A stretch of DNA of 64,000 nucleotides, taken from the NCBI GenBank assembly GCA_944326365.1, contig CALVDR010000006.1:78502-142501 (forward strand), in the 5' to 3' direction. A model generated the notes under the pieces. That model saw nothing but the letters and a program-made list of their open reading frames with translations, ran no database searches and had not been told where the DNA came from. Made by a program: the position numbers and the translations under genes. This DNA is from an uncultured Bacteroidales bacterium (GTDB lineage: Bacteria; Bacteroidota; Bacteroidia; Bacteroidales; UBA932). Positions 34,404 to 43,672 of the stretch are shown in pieces; the stretch's first letter is position 1, and every line of letters begins with the position of its first letter.

Positions 34404-34430
34404 TATTTTTGCACACAGTTTGCAAATTTA
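34404..34430. promoter_or_regulatory. Divergent -7 boxes for truA and moxR
   Basis: TATTTTTG at 34404-34411 (plus) and TAAATTTG read on the minus strand at 34423-34430 both match TAnnTTTG. They overlap in the 62-base divergent gap, so the two promoters probably interfere with each other. Confidence 0.6.
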
Positions 34431-34451
34431 ATCAATATTCCCTTTAAGTCA

Positions 34452-35237
34452 ATGAGATATTCGATAAGACTCTCCTACGACGGTGCAGGTTTCCGCGGCT
34501 GGCAGATACAGCCGGACGGAACGACTGTACAGGGGGCTCTTCAGAAAGCACTCTCGCTGGTTCTGGGAGAAGAAATCACAGTCACCGGAGCCGGACGCAC
34601 CGACACTGGAGTCAATGCAGTGAACTACATCGCCCATTTCGAAGTGGACGGGCAAATGACTGCCGAACCGGGGGCCTTGACATACAAATTAAATGCCATT
34701 TTGGGTAAGGGTATCACAGTCCATGAGATAGCCCCTGCCGGAAATGAATTCCATGCCAGATTCTCCGCAGTCTCCAGGGAGTACCGATACTTCCTGCACC
34801 TGAAAAAAGACCCGTTCATGGGAAGGTTTTCATGGTACTGCAAGTTTCCCCTTGACATGGAAGCCATGAATCTGGCCGCTTCTTTCCTGACCGGGACACA
34901 CGATTTCAGCTGCTTTGAAAAAAAGGGAGGGAACAACAGGACCTCTGTCTGCACCATCCATGAGGCCGGATGGGAAAGCTACACTCCGGACCACGTCCGG
35001 CTGCTGGGATACCCCGGTAACGAGGGAGACTATCTGGTCTTCACCGTCAGGGCCGACAGGTTCCTGAGAAACATGGTCAGAGCCATAGTCGGTTCGCTGA
35101 TAGATGTAGGACGGGGGAAATGCAGTCCCGAATGGTTCGCCTCGCTTATCGGCTCGGCCGTCCGCTCCGATGCAGGCGAATCCGTCCCCGGACATGCCCT
35201 GTTTCTCAGCAAAGTAGAGTATTGGCACGGAGATTGA
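34452..35237 (+). CDS. truA: tRNA pseudouridine(38-40) synthase
   Basis: TruA makes pseudouridine at positions 38-40 of the anticodon arm. The 261-residue protein has the catalytic aspartate in GAGRTDTGVNA (about 56-66), YDGAGFRGWQIQPDG at the N-terminus, FHARFSAVSREYRYFLH, and RFLRNMVRAIVGSLIDVGRGK near the end. Length and motifs are typical. It is transcribed away from moxR and followed 84 bases later by lon. Confidence 0.96.
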   Translation: MRYSIRLSYDGAGFRGWQIQPDGTTVQGALQKALSLVLGEEITVTGAGRTDTGVNAVNYIAHFEVDGQMTAEPGALTYKLNAILGKGITVHEIAPAGNEFHARFSAVSREYRYFLHLKKDPFMGRFSWYCKFPLDMEAMNLAASFLTGTHDFSCFEKKGGNNRTSVCTIHEAGWESYTPDHVRLLGYPGNEGDYLVFTVRADRFLRNMVRAIVGSLIDVGRGKCSPEWFASLIGSAVRSDAGESVPGHALFLSKVEYWHGD

Positions 35238-35272
35238 CCGATACATGCTCCGCTTGTAAAAGACCGGTCATG

Positions 35273-35287
35273 CTGACAAAATGTCAG
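35273..35287. promoter_or_regulatory. Palindromic operator-like site upstream of lon
   Basis: CTGACA AAA TGTCAG is a perfect 6-bp inverted repeat with three-base spacer, 34 bases before the lon start. Its symmetry and place just ahead of a stress protease suggest a regulator binding site. No -7 box of the usual type is evident between truA and lon, so lon may use another sigma factor or an activator (inference). Confidence 0.55.
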
Positions 35288-35321
35288 TAAGACCGTCCAA
35301 ACCAAAAAGGAAACCATTATT

Positions 35322-37721
35322 ATGAAGGAATTCAAAGACATTTTATCTCCATCCGGCACTGAAGTGAACATCATACCGGTATTGCAGGGAGACGGATTCA
35401 TGAAAATAGACGAGTCAGAACTTCCTGATTCCCTCCCGTTGCTTGCGCTGAGGAATGCCGTACTGTTTCCAGGGACAATATATCCCATAACCATAGGAAG
35501 AGAGAAATCCATCAAGCTCATAGAAGATGCTGAAAAGAACAACTCATTCATCGGGGCCGTACCGCAGAACGACATTTCCGTGGAAGACCCGAAGAAGGAG
35601 GATCTGTACGGATTCGGCACCGTGGCCAAAATACTGAAGACTCTGGAGATGCCAGACGGCACCATCACTGCCATTTTGCAGGGATTCAAGAGGTTCAGCC
35701 TGGACGCGGTCACCGAATACGAGCCGTATATGCTCGGACTCGTGCACTACCTGAACGACACGGCACCTGACTCGAATGACAAAAATGTCAGGATGATAGC
35801 CGAGTCCCTGAAAGAGAAGGCCATCTCCATCATACGGATGTCGTCATTCGTATCGAAGGAAGCCGCAGCGGCCCTGAAATCCATCGACGGGTTCGAGTTT
35901 CTGGTGAATTTCATCGCCACTACCATAGAAGTGGAGAATTTCGACGACAAGATCCAGCTCCTGCAGTACGGAGACCTGAAACAAAGGGCCATGAAACTTC
36001 TGGCAGTGCTCGACACGCAGATCGAGCTTCTGAAAATCAAGCAGGACATAAACCAGAAGGTCAAGATGGAAATCGACCAGCAGCAGAGGGAATACTACCT
36101 GAACAGCCAGCTGAAGACCATCCAGGAGGAACTTGGAATGGACGAGATGGAAGACTTCGAGAAATTCCGCGCCCGTGCAGAAGAAAAACTGTGGCCGGCC
36201 GCCGTCCAGGAGATATTCGAGAAGGAAATGGCCAAACTCGAAAGATACAATCCGAGTTCTCCTGACTACAGCATCCAGTACAACTACATACAGTTCATGC
36301 TGGATCTGCCGTGGGGAGAGACCTCCCAGGACAATCTGGACCTGAAACATGCGCAGAAAGTACTGGACGAGGACCATTTCGGACTGGAGAACGTGAAGGA
36401 GAGAATCATAGAGTATCTGGCCGTCCTGAAACTGAAAGGCGACATGAAATCCCCGATACTGTGTCTGTACGGCCCTCCGGGAGTCGGAAAGACCAGTCTG
36501 GGCAAATCCATTGCGCGTGCGCTCGGCAGGAAATATGTCAGGATAGCGCTGGGAGGCGTGCATGACGAATCCGAAATCAGAGGACACCGCAAGACTTACA
36601 TAGGAGCTCTTCCAGGCAGGATACTGAACGCCATAAACAGGGCCGGGACTTCGAATCCGGTCATTGTACTCGACGAGATAGACAAACTCAGCACGGACAT
36701 CAAGGGTGACCCGTCATCGGCATTGCTGGAAGCCCTCGACCCGGAGCAGAACACGACTTTCCATGACAACTATCTGGACATCGACTACGACCTGTCGAAC
36801 GTACTGTTCCTGACCACGGCAAATACCACGGCCACCATCCAGCCTGCCCTGCGCGACAGGATGGAAATGATAAACGTGACCGGATATCTGGCCGAGGAAA
36901 AGATGTCCATAGCCAAGGACTACCTGATACCGCGCCAACTGAAAGAGCACGGTCTGGACAAGAAACAGCTGCGGATCGACAAGGGATGCCTTGAGAAAAT
37001 CATCAGCGACTATACCCACGAATCCGGTGTGCGCGGTCTGGAGAAACAGATAGCGAAGATAGCCAGGGTGACAGCCAAGAAGATCGCCCTCGAAGAGGAT
37101 TATCCGAAAGTCCTGAAGAAGGAGAACCTGAAGGAATATCTCGGGCTGCCGACCGCATTCCACGACATGCAGAAAGGCAATGAAGCTCCGGGAGTGGTGA
37201 CAGGGCTGGCATGGACCGAGCTGGGCGGCGAAATACTCTTCATAGAAAGCTCCATCAGTAAGGGCAAGGGGAACCTGTCCATGACGGGAAACCTGGGAGA
37301 CGTGATGAAGGAGTCGGCCACCATAGCCTACCAGTACATCAAGGCCCATCCGGAAATCGCGGGTCTCACATCCGAGGAATTTGCAGAGAAGGACATACAC
37401 ATACATGTACCGGAAGGTGCCGTACCTAAGGACGGGCCGTCAGCCGGCATCACCATGGTCAGCTCCATGATATCCGCCCTGAGGAAACAGCAGGCCAAAA
37501 GCGGCATAGCCATGACCGGCGAAATGACGCTGAGAGGACGGGTGCTCCCTGTAGGAGGTATCAAGGAAAAGATTCTGGCAGCCAAAAGAGCCGGAATACA
37601 CACCATCATCATCTCCGAAGACAACAGGAAAGACATAGAAGACATCAAGGAAATCTATGTGAAAGGCCTGACTTTCGTCTACGTGAAGACCATTGACGAC
37701 GTCATAAACTGCATATTCTGA
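35322..37721 (+). CDS. lon: ATP-dependent protease La
   Basis: Lon degrades misfolded and regulatory proteins in the cytoplasm. The 799-residue protein has an N-terminal LON substrate domain (LPLLALRNAVLFPGTIYPITIGREKS), a coiled-coil helical region, an AAA+ module with Walker A GPPGVGKTSLGKSIA and Walker B VIVLDEIDKL, and the protease domain. The catalytic serine lies in PKDGPSAGITM and the lysine in GGIKEKILAAKRAGI. All catalytic parts are intact. The next gene, ung, follows after five bases. Confidence 0.97.
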   Translation: MKEFKDILSPSGTEVNIIPVLQGDGFMKIDESELPDSLPLLALRNAVLFPGTIYPITIGREKSIKLIEDAEKNNSFIGAVPQNDISVEDPKKEDLYGFGTVAKILKTLEMPDGTITAILQGFKRFSLDAVTEYEPYMLGLVHYLNDTAPDSNDKNVRMIAESLKEKAISIIRMSSFVSKEAAAALKSIDGFEFLVNFIATTIEVENFDDKIQLLQYGDLKQRAMKLLAVLDTQIELLKIKQDINQKVKMEIDQQQREYYLNSQLKTIQEELGMDEMEDFEKFRARAEEKLWPAAVQEIFEKEMAKLERYNPSSPDYSIQYNYIQFMLDLPWGETSQDNLDLKHAQKVLDEDHFGLENVKERIIEYLAVLKLKGDMKSPILCLYGPPGVGKTSLGKSIARALGRKYVRIALGGVHDESEIRGHRKTYIGALPGRILNAINRAGTSNPVIVLDEIDKLSTDIKGDPSSALLEALDPEQNTTFHDNYLDIDYDLSNVLFLTTANTTATIQPALRDRMEMINVTGYLAEEKMSIAKDYLIPRQLKEHGLDKKQLRIDKGCLEKIISDYTHESGVRGLEKQIAKIARVTAKKIALEEDYPKVLKKENLKEYLGLPTAFHDMQKGNEAPGVVTGLAWTELGGEILFIESSISKGKGNLSMTGNLGDVMKESATIAYQYIKAHPEIAGLTSEEFAEKDIHIHVPEGAVPKDGPSAGITMVSSMISALRKQQAKSGIAMTGEMTLRGRVLPVGGIKEKILAAKRAGIHTIIISEDNRKDIEDIKEIYVKGLTFVYVKTIDDVINCIF

Positions 37722-37726
37722 GAGGA

Positions 37727-38395
37727 ATGGACGTAAAGATAGAACAAAGCTGGAAGGAAGCGCTTCAGGAAGAGTTCGGGAAACCGTACTTCGAATCCCT
37801 GGTGAGCTTCCTTCACCATGAAAAGGCGGCCGGGAAAACGATCTATCCTCCCGGCCCTGCCATTTTCAGGGCATTCGAACTGACACCTGCAGACAAGGTG
37901 AAAGTCGTGATACTCGGACAGGATCCGTACCATGGTGCCGGACAGGCCATGGGACTCTCCTTTTCCGTACCGGACAACATACCAGCCCCTCCTTCCCTGA
38001 AGAATATCTTCAAGGAGATACATGATGATCTGGGCATCACCATGAGCGGACGTCCGAATCTGGAAAAATGGGCCAGACAGGGGGTGCTCCTGCTGAATGC
38101 CTCGCTCACAGTACAGGCAGGAATGCCGAACTCGCACAGCAATATAGGCTGGACGGAATTCACGGATGCGGTCATACGCTGGCTTTCCGGACATCGCGAA
38201 GGCATCGTATTCCTGCTCTGGGGCAGTTATGCCAGGGCGAAAAGAGCCCTGATAGACACGTCCCGGCACCATGTTCTGGAAGCGGCGCATCCATCACCTC
38301 TCGCACGAGGGGCATTCTTCGGCTGCAGGCACTTCTCCAGGACCAACGAGATACTGGCAAAGGAAGGGCTGGAGCCGATAGACTGGCAGCTGTAA
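37727..38395 (+). CDS. ung: Uracil-DNA glycosylase, family 1
   Basis: Ung removes uracil from DNA to start base excision repair. The 222-residue protein has the water-activating loop GQDPYHGAGQAMGLSFSV, the uracil-binding LLLNASLTVQAGMPNSHSNIGW segment and the minor-groove loop HPSPLARGAFFGCRHFSRTNE. Length is standard. The gene lies five bases after lon, which suggests joint expression of proteolysis and DNA repair functions (inference). Confidence 0.96.
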   Translation: MDVKIEQSWKEALQEEFGKPYFESLVSFLHHEKAAGKTIYPPGPAIFRAFELTPADKVKVVILGQDPYHGAGQAMGLSFSVPDNIPAPPSLKNIFKEIHDDLGITMSGRPNLEKWARQGVLLLNASLTVQAGMPNSHSNIGWTEFTDAVIRWLSGHREGIVFLLWGSYARAKRALIDTSRHHVLEAAHPSPLARGAFFGCRHFSRTNEILAKEGLEPIDWQL

Positions 38396-38437
38396 ACTGC
38401 AAGGCCCTCCACGAAAAACGATTTACAGGAAAAGACC

Positions 38438-38914
38438 ATGAAACGTACAGCACTCTTCCCCGGCTCATTCGACCCGTTCACCGCAGGCCATCTGAACATT
38501 CTCAGACGCGCACTGACGATGTTTGACGAAGTCGTGGTAGCCATAGGCATAAACATCGACAAGAGAGGCCACTTCTCCACAGAACGCAAGATAGAAATCA
38601 TCAGGCAGGCCACGGCCGGACTCGAAGGGGTCAGCATCACGAAATACGACAGCCTCACCGTGGATATCTGCAGGGAACTCGGCATCAGACATATTGTCAG
38701 AGGTGTCAGGAACATGATAGATTTCGAAACGGAACGCTCCATAGCCGACGCAAACCGCAGGCTCGCGCCGGAAATAGATACCATCATCATCCCTACGGCC
38801 CAGGAATTCGCCCACATCTCATCTACGGCAGTCCGCGACCTTATCAAACACGGCGGGGACACCTCCCTCTTCGTTCCGGAAGGGGTCGACATAAACCTGC
38901 TCAAATCGGAATGA
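38438..38914 (+). CDS. coaD: Phosphopantetheine adenylyltransferase
   Basis: CoaD makes dephospho-CoA from 4'-phosphopantetheine and ATP, the penultimate step of coenzyme A synthesis. The 158-residue protein has the nucleotidyltransferase motif FPGSFDPFTAGHLNIL with the HxGH-like site at the N-terminus, GVRNMIDFETE near residue 90, and the AHISSTAVRDL ISSTxxR-type motif. The stop overlaps the ATG of the next gene by four bases. Confidence 0.96.
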   Translation: MKRTALFPGSFDPFTAGHLNILRRALTMFDEVVVAIGINIDKRGHFSTERKIEIIRQATAGLEGVSITKYDSLTVDICRELGIRHIVRGVRNMIDFETERSIADANRRLAPEIDTIIIPTAQEFAHISSTAVRDLIKHGGDTSLFVPEGVDINLLKSE

Positions 38915-40401
38915 GAACAGGATTCCTGACCATAATCATTTCAGTGACAGCCCTGCTGTCAATAGAGCTGACCGCTTCCGCACAGCTTGACACTGCCGTG
39001 ACCAATGCCCTCGGAGCAAAACTCGACGAATACATGGACATCCTCGGGACAGAGCCGGCTGATGTCAAATGCGGAGAAGCCGACTTCCTGATAGGCAGTT
39101 GCTCCGACTCTCTCGTAAGGCAATTCACCGCCATGAGGCTCTTCCGTCACTTCATGGAATCCAAGCTGATGGGAGACGAATCCGTGGCCATACACATATT
39201 CGACAACTGGTTCTCCGACGGGAAAGTGAAGATGCCGGACGAAACGGATTTCATGAGTGCCAGGATATTCGCTGAATTCAACAGACAGAGTCTGATAGGG
39301 AACAAAGCCCCTGAGCTCTATCTGGAAGACATCTCCGGCTCCTATGTCAGCCTGTTCGGAGACGGAAAACGGAATGACAGGCCGTCAATTCTCTTTTTCT
39401 ATGACAGCGGCTGCGCCACATGCAAGATGGAAAGCATCATGCTGCGAAGCCTGCTGAACGGAACGGAATATCCCGTAGACCTGTATGCCGTCTACACCGG
39501 GCAGTCCCGTGAAGGCATGGAGGAATTCATATCCGGATACCTCTGCATTTCAAATCCGCAGGTAAGGGTCCGGTATCTGTGGGACCCGATGTCCGTTTCG
39601 GACTTCCAGATGAAATACGGCATACTGCAGACACCCGGCATTTTCCTGGTCACGCGGGACGGGACCATCGCAGGACGGAAGCTTGATGTCCGGGCGCTGG
39701 AGCGGCTGATGGAAATCCACTGCAAGCCATACGAATACGGAGGCCCTGAATCCTCGGCATTCTACGACGAAGTTTTCGCGGTCTACGCAGGACATCCCGG
39801 CTGCGATGATGTCAAAAGCATCTGTGACGCCATAGCGGCAAAGACACTGGAAAAGAAGGACACACTGCGGTTCAGACAGATGACAGGGGATCTCATGTAC
39901 TGGCTCGGGGCCTCGCGGGGAGAAGGAGTGAAATGCGGGCTGGACTACCTGATAGACAGATATATTGACGGGAAACCGGCTGTATGGACTTCCTCGGAGG
40001 ATTCGCTGAAGATATTGTCCTATTCTGAAATTCTAAGCGACCTGTCAGGCATGTCCCCTGTCGGAGAAAGGCTTCCTGCGATCAAGGTGACAGGAGTGAT
40101 GAAACACGGGGAAAACGGGAAAGTTAAAGCCATACGCCTTGACAGGCTGCGCGGGACCACCCTGATATTCCATACCGAAGGATGCGGATTCTGTGCAGCG
40201 GAACTGGCCGCAGCAGACTCATTGGCGTCAGCCGACAGAAAATCAAGGTTTTTTCTGGTCGATATCGACGAAGTCATGAATACCGACCCGGATACGGCCT
40301 ATGCCCTGTTCGGGAAATTCGATCTGACTGTAATGCCTTATATTACCGAGACGGACAGGAAAGGACTCGTCATACGGAAATACGTGTCCCTGACCCTCTG
40401 A
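38911..40401 (+). CDS. Secreted protein with two thioredoxin-like domains
   Basis: The 496-residue protein starts with a signal peptide (ending TASAQ). A ~130-residue helical part comes next. Two thioredoxin-fold domains follow, each with a CxxC redox pair: FFYDSGCATCKMESIML near residue 170 and HTEGCGFCAAELAAAD near residue 430. A helical segment separates them. Such TlpA/DUF5106-type proteins in Bacteroidetes are periplasmic or outer-membrane-associated disulfide reductases. The exact substrate is unknown. It is translationally coupled to coaD (ATGA overlap) and its stop abuts the convergent lnt gene with no gap. Confidence 0.8.
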   Translation: MRTGFLTIIISVTALLSIELTASAQLDTAVTNALGAKLDEYMDILGTEPADVKCGEADFLIGSCSDSLVRQFTAMRLFRHFMESKLMGDESVAIHIFDNWFSDGKVKMPDETDFMSARIFAEFNRQSLIGNKAPELYLEDISGSYVSLFGDGKRNDRPSILFFYDSGCATCKMESIMLRSLLNGTEYPVDLYAVYTGQSREGMEEFISGYLCISNPQVRVRYLWDPMSVSDFQMKYGILQTPGIFLVTRDGTIAGRKLDVRALERLMEIHCKPYEYGGPESSAFYDEVFAVYAGHPGCDDVKSICDAIAAKTLEKKDTLRFRQMTGDLMYWLGASRGEGVKCGLDYLIDRYIDGKPAVWTSSEDSLKILSYSEILSDLSGMSPVGERLPAIKVTGVMKHGENGKVKAIRLDRLRGTTLIFHTEGCGFCAAELAAADSLASADRKSRFFLVDIDEVMNTDPDTAYALFGKFDLTVMPYITETDRKGLVIRKYVSLTL

Positions 40402-42045
40402 TCAAGCCTGTTTCTGCCTCCTTGACAATATGACGCGGACAGCCAGTGCGGCCAGAATCAGCCAGAAGACAAAAGTGCAGACCCTGCCGGTGATGTCCCC
40501 GTTCCTGACGAAAAATGTCAGTTCGTCATTGAGGTTTATGCTGCCGTGCATGACAGCCGGCTTCCACCACTGTGAAGTTTCCAGAATGTCACCCCTCTGG
40601 TCTATGAATGCGGAGATGCCGGTATTTGCACACCTGGCTATGCTGCGGCGCGTCTCGACGGCCCTGAGCGAGGCATATCTGAGATGCTGTCTGTAGCCGG
40701 GAGTATTTCCCCACCATGCATCGTTCGTGATGATGGTCATGGCCCTGGCGCCTTTCTTCACATATCCGGTATAATATTCTCCATAGACAGACTCATAGCA
40801 TATGGCGCAGCCCACAGGTATTTCAGTGCCGTCTGTCCCGCGGACATGAAGTACGGAAACCGAGTCCTGGCCTATGCATCTGCCCATGACACCGCCGAGC
40901 ATGTCATCAATGGGGCAGAAAATGGCGGGATACGGCGTCATTTCCACTGCGACGACGAGCTTGTTCTTGTGAAAGATTTCGGGATGTCCGTTCCCGTCCG
41001 TCATGATGGCGGAATTGTGGGACTCCACCCATCTGCCGTCACGGATCCGTCTGGCCGTATGTGAAGGCCGTTCTTCCGAACTGATATACGTATGCGATGA
41101 GGCGCCGAACAGGATGCTGACACCCGGATAGTCTTTCAGAAAGGTATCGAAAAGCCTGAGTGTACGGCTGTAATGCAGGTCATTTGTCACCACGTCATTC
41201 GTGAAAGTCTCGGGAGCCAGCACCAGAAGAGACCCGACGGACAATGTGTCGTTTTTCCGGTCTTTCAGGGCACTCTCGGCCTGGGAGATGAAGACGGCGT
41301 TCTGCTGTGCCTGGGTCATCGCCTCGAACTTGTGATAAGGGTCGATATTAGGCTGGACTATGACTACATCCAGAGGTTCCGTCTTTTCCTCATAGGTACA
41401 GTATATGACATGGGAAACTGCAAACGGGACGATCAGCAGGACCGCGCACCCGGTGACGGCCGCTATCTTGGCTTTCATGTTGAATTTCATGGCCCAGCTG
41501 CCGTCAGACAGTGCCACGAGGATGCCGAACAGGGACAGATTCGACATCCATATCCAAAGCGAACCTCCCAGAGAACCGGTAAATTCATACCACTGCACGG
41601 ATCTGACGCTGCCCGCGAAAGCATTTCCCAGCACAAGCCACGGCCATGATATGTCGGCGTCGAAATAGGCCCTTTCCCATGCAATCCACATCACCATCAG
41701 CAGTATATAGGGCAGCACGCCCCTGAAATACCTCTTGCTGAACCTGAAGACTCCGAAGATGACGGACATCTGGAACGCATTCGCAAAGACGGCGAACAGG
41801 CCTCCGCCTATCGTGGCATTGCAGACCCAGAATGTCGTGAAGGCATTCCACAAGACGAACGAAAGGTAATGCCATACCCAGAAGTGCCTGTAACCTGACA
41901 GCGTGGCTATCCTGTCCATCATCAGCAGCGGCAGGAAAGCCGCCAGCGATATGAAACCGAGATGCGGCACAAGGAAAGGCAGCGACATCAGCACTGCAAA
42001 AGCCAGGGAGAAGCAGGAAAAAAGCAGATTCGTATTCTTTCTCAT
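40402..42045 (-). CDS. lnt: Apolipoprotein N-acyltransferase
   Basis: Lnt adds the third acyl chain to the N-terminal cysteine of lipoproteins in the inner membrane. The 547-residue protein has six or so N-terminal membrane helices and a nitrilase-like periplasmic domain. The catalytic triad is visible: Glu in LVLAPETFTND, Lys in FHKNKLVVAVEMTPY, and Cys in VGCAICYESVYGEYY. A last helix lies at the C-terminus. The ATG at 42045 (MRKNTNLLFSC) is chosen because it follows the -7 box at 42069-42076. A longer in-frame start would run through the divergent gene. Confidence 0.93.
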   Translation of the reverse strand: MRKNTNLLFSCFSLAFAVLMSLPFLVPHLGFISLAAFLPLLMMDRIATLSGYRHFWVWHYLSFVLWNAFTTFWVCNATIGGGLFAVFANAFQMSVIFGVFRFSKRYFRGVLPYILLMVMWIAWERAYFDADISWPWLVLGNAFAGSVRSVQWYEFTGSLGGSLWIWMSNLSLFGILVALSDGSWAMKFNMKAKIAAVTGCAVLLIVPFAVSHVIYCTYEEKTEPLDVVIVQPNIDPYHKFEAMTQAQQNAVFISQAESALKDRKNDTLSVGSLLVLAPETFTNDVVTNDLHYSRTLRLFDTFLKDYPGVSILFGASSHTYISSEERPSHTARRIRDGRWVESHNSAIMTDGNGHPEIFHKNKLVVAVEMTPYPAIFCPIDDMLGGVMGRCIGQDSVSVLHVRGTDGTEIPVGCAICYESVYGEYYTGYVKKGARAMTIITNDAWWGNTPGYRQHLRYASLRAVETRRSIARCANTGISAFIDQRGDILETSQWWKPAVMHGSINLNDELTFFVRNGDITGRVCTFVFWLILAALAVRVILSRRQKQA

Positions 42046-42068
42046 CGCATTCGCGTTGGTTTTGACTG

Positions 42069-42125
42069 CAAAAATACTAGTTTTTTCAATATTTGCAGAA
42101 CTGAATGAACAAATTAGTATCTTTG
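42069..42125. promoter_or_regulatory. Divergent -7 boxes for lnt and the LysE-type gene
   Basis: On the minus strand TATTTTTG (42069-42076) faces lnt, and on the plus strand TATCTTTG (42118-42125) faces the exporter gene. Both are exact TAnnTTTG matches. Confidence 0.6.
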
Positions 42126-42163
42126 TAGGATTTACGAAACCGATAAGGACTGACGTGGACTCG

Positions 42164-42817
42164 ATGTTTCTGGATATTGTCAAGGGATTTGCCATAGGCA
42201 TATGTGCGTCTGCCCCTGTGGGGCCGATAGCCATTCTCGTCATACAGAAATCCCTGAGCAAGGGACACAAGGCCGGATTCATCACGGGAATGGGAGCATG
42301 CGTTGTGGACACGGTATTCTCCATCATAGCCATATTCGCATTGGCGGCAGCCGAAAAACTGATAAATGATCACAGGGAACTCATACTTCTGGCCGGGGGT
42401 TTCGTCGTCACCATACTCGGATGGAAGATGAGCACTTCCGATCCGTTCAGGAAACTCAAGGCCAGAGAAAATTCAGGGCAGGCGATTTCAGTCACGGATT
42501 TCATCCAGGCAGTGGCGATGGGGCTTTCGAACCCTGGAGCGATATTCGTGATATTCGCCCTTTTCGCCTTTTTCGGCATCGGCCCTCTGGACCGCTCGGA
42601 CTGGAGAGTGGCACCGATCATCATCTCGGTAAGCCTGGGATCGGCCTTCTACTGGTTTGCAGTCACATGGCTGCTGAGCCACTTCCGCAAAAGATTCAGG
42701 CTCCGCACCATATTATGGATAAACAGGCTTACGGGAGCCATAATAGTCATCATCGGGCTGGGACTTCTGGGTGAAGGCCTGTTCAGAATAGTATTCATGG
42801 GTGCCAGCCTGTTCTGA
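42164..42817 (+). CDS. LysE-family amino acid exporter
   Basis: The 217-residue membrane protein has six predicted helices and the LysE/RhtB hallmark near the N-terminus (GFAIGICASAPVGPIAILVIQKSLSKGHKAGFITGMGACVVDT). SNPGAIFVIFALFAFFG follows in the fourth helix region. The family exports amino acids; the substrate is unknown. The ATG at 42164 is taken as start, though a GTG at 42155 in frame is possible. It has its own promoter and is followed 30 bases later by the PASTA gene. Confidence 0.88.
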   Translation: MFLDIVKGFAIGICASAPVGPIAILVIQKSLSKGHKAGFITGMGACVVDTVFSIIAIFALAAAEKLINDHRELILLAGGFVVTILGWKMSTSDPFRKLKARENSGQAISVTDFIQAVAMGLSNPGAIFVIFALFAFFGIGPLDRSDWRVAPIIISVSLGSAFYWFAVTWLLSHFRKRFRLRTILWINRLTGAIIVIIGLGLLGEGLFRIVFMGASLF

Positions 42818-42847
42818 CACCTGACAGACAGAAAAAAACTTGTAATT

Positions 42848-43672
42848 ATGAGCATAAGGAAATTCTTATTCAACCGGATAACTGCCAATGTCTTTGCAGG
42901 CATAGTACTGATATTCGCATTGGTACTGGGCACCAGAGTGATGCTGGACAAAGTCACGAGACACAACCATGAAATCACCGTCCCGGACCTTACGAACATG
43001 AGTCTGGATGAAGCTGCAAAAGTGGTGTCAGCAAACAGGATGAAACTGGAAGTCATAGATTCCGTATATGTGAGGAGAATGGGCAAGGGGCTGATATACA
43101 GGCAGAATCCGCAAGCAGGGAGCAAGGTCAAGGAAGGCAGGAGAATCCTCCTGACCATCAATGCCGTGAATGCGAAAAAAGTGATGATGCCGAACCTTAT
43201 AGGCTATTCCATGAGACAGGCCAAGGCCGAAATCCTGTCAAAGGGGCTGCAGATAGGAAGGCTCGAATACGTGTCGGACATAGCTACCAACAACGTGCTG
43301 AAGCAGCTGCATGACGGAGCGGAAATCGCGCCCGGAACCATGATAGAAAGCGAATCCAGGATAGACCTTGTACTCGGACTGAACAATGACGACTGCGTGA
43401 CCTATGCTCCCGTGGTCACAGGCATGAAGTTCAGGAACGCAGTGGAAGCCATACACGACAATTCCCTGAATGTAAAGGACATCGTCTTCGATGAGACGGT
43501 CACCGACTATTCCGATTCGCTGAATGCCGTGGTCTACAGGCTGGACCCTGACTATGGTGAGACTCCGCTGCTGATGGGAATGGACATTTCCCTGTATCTG
43601 ACTACAGACATTTCCAAAGTCCCGGTACCTGAGGAGGAAGAAGAAACTGAAGAAAATACGGAAATCAGATGA
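42848..43672 (+). CDS. PASTA-domain membrane protein
   Basis: The 274-residue protein has a short cytosolic start, one membrane helix (ITANVFAGIVLIFALVLGTRVML, about 11-33) and three PASTA domains (about 42-110, 111-182 and 183-250), then an acidic tail. PASTA domains bind peptidoglycan or beta-lactams. In many bacteria they are fused to serine/threonine kinases, but here no kinase is present. It is translationally coupled to the pseudouridine synthase gene by an ATGA overlap. Confidence 0.88.
   Translation: MSIRKFLFNRITANVFAGIVLIFALVLGTRVMLDKVTRHNHEITVPDLTNMSLDEAAKVVSANRMKLEVIDSVYVRRMGKGLIYRQNPQAGSKVKEGRRILLTINAVNAKKVMMPNLIGYSMRQAKAEILSKGLQIGRLEYVSDIATNNVLKQLHDGAEIAPGTMIESESRIDLVLGLNNDDCVTYAPVVTGMKFRNAVEAIHDNSLNVKDIVFDETVTDYSDSLNAVVYRLDPDYGETPLLMGMDISLYLTTDISKVPVPEEEEETEENTEIR

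Noticed and set aside
42046..42333. N-terminal extension of lnt
   Set aside because: It would pass over both divergent promoters and into the LysE-type gene. The 42045 start gives a normal Lnt N-terminus.
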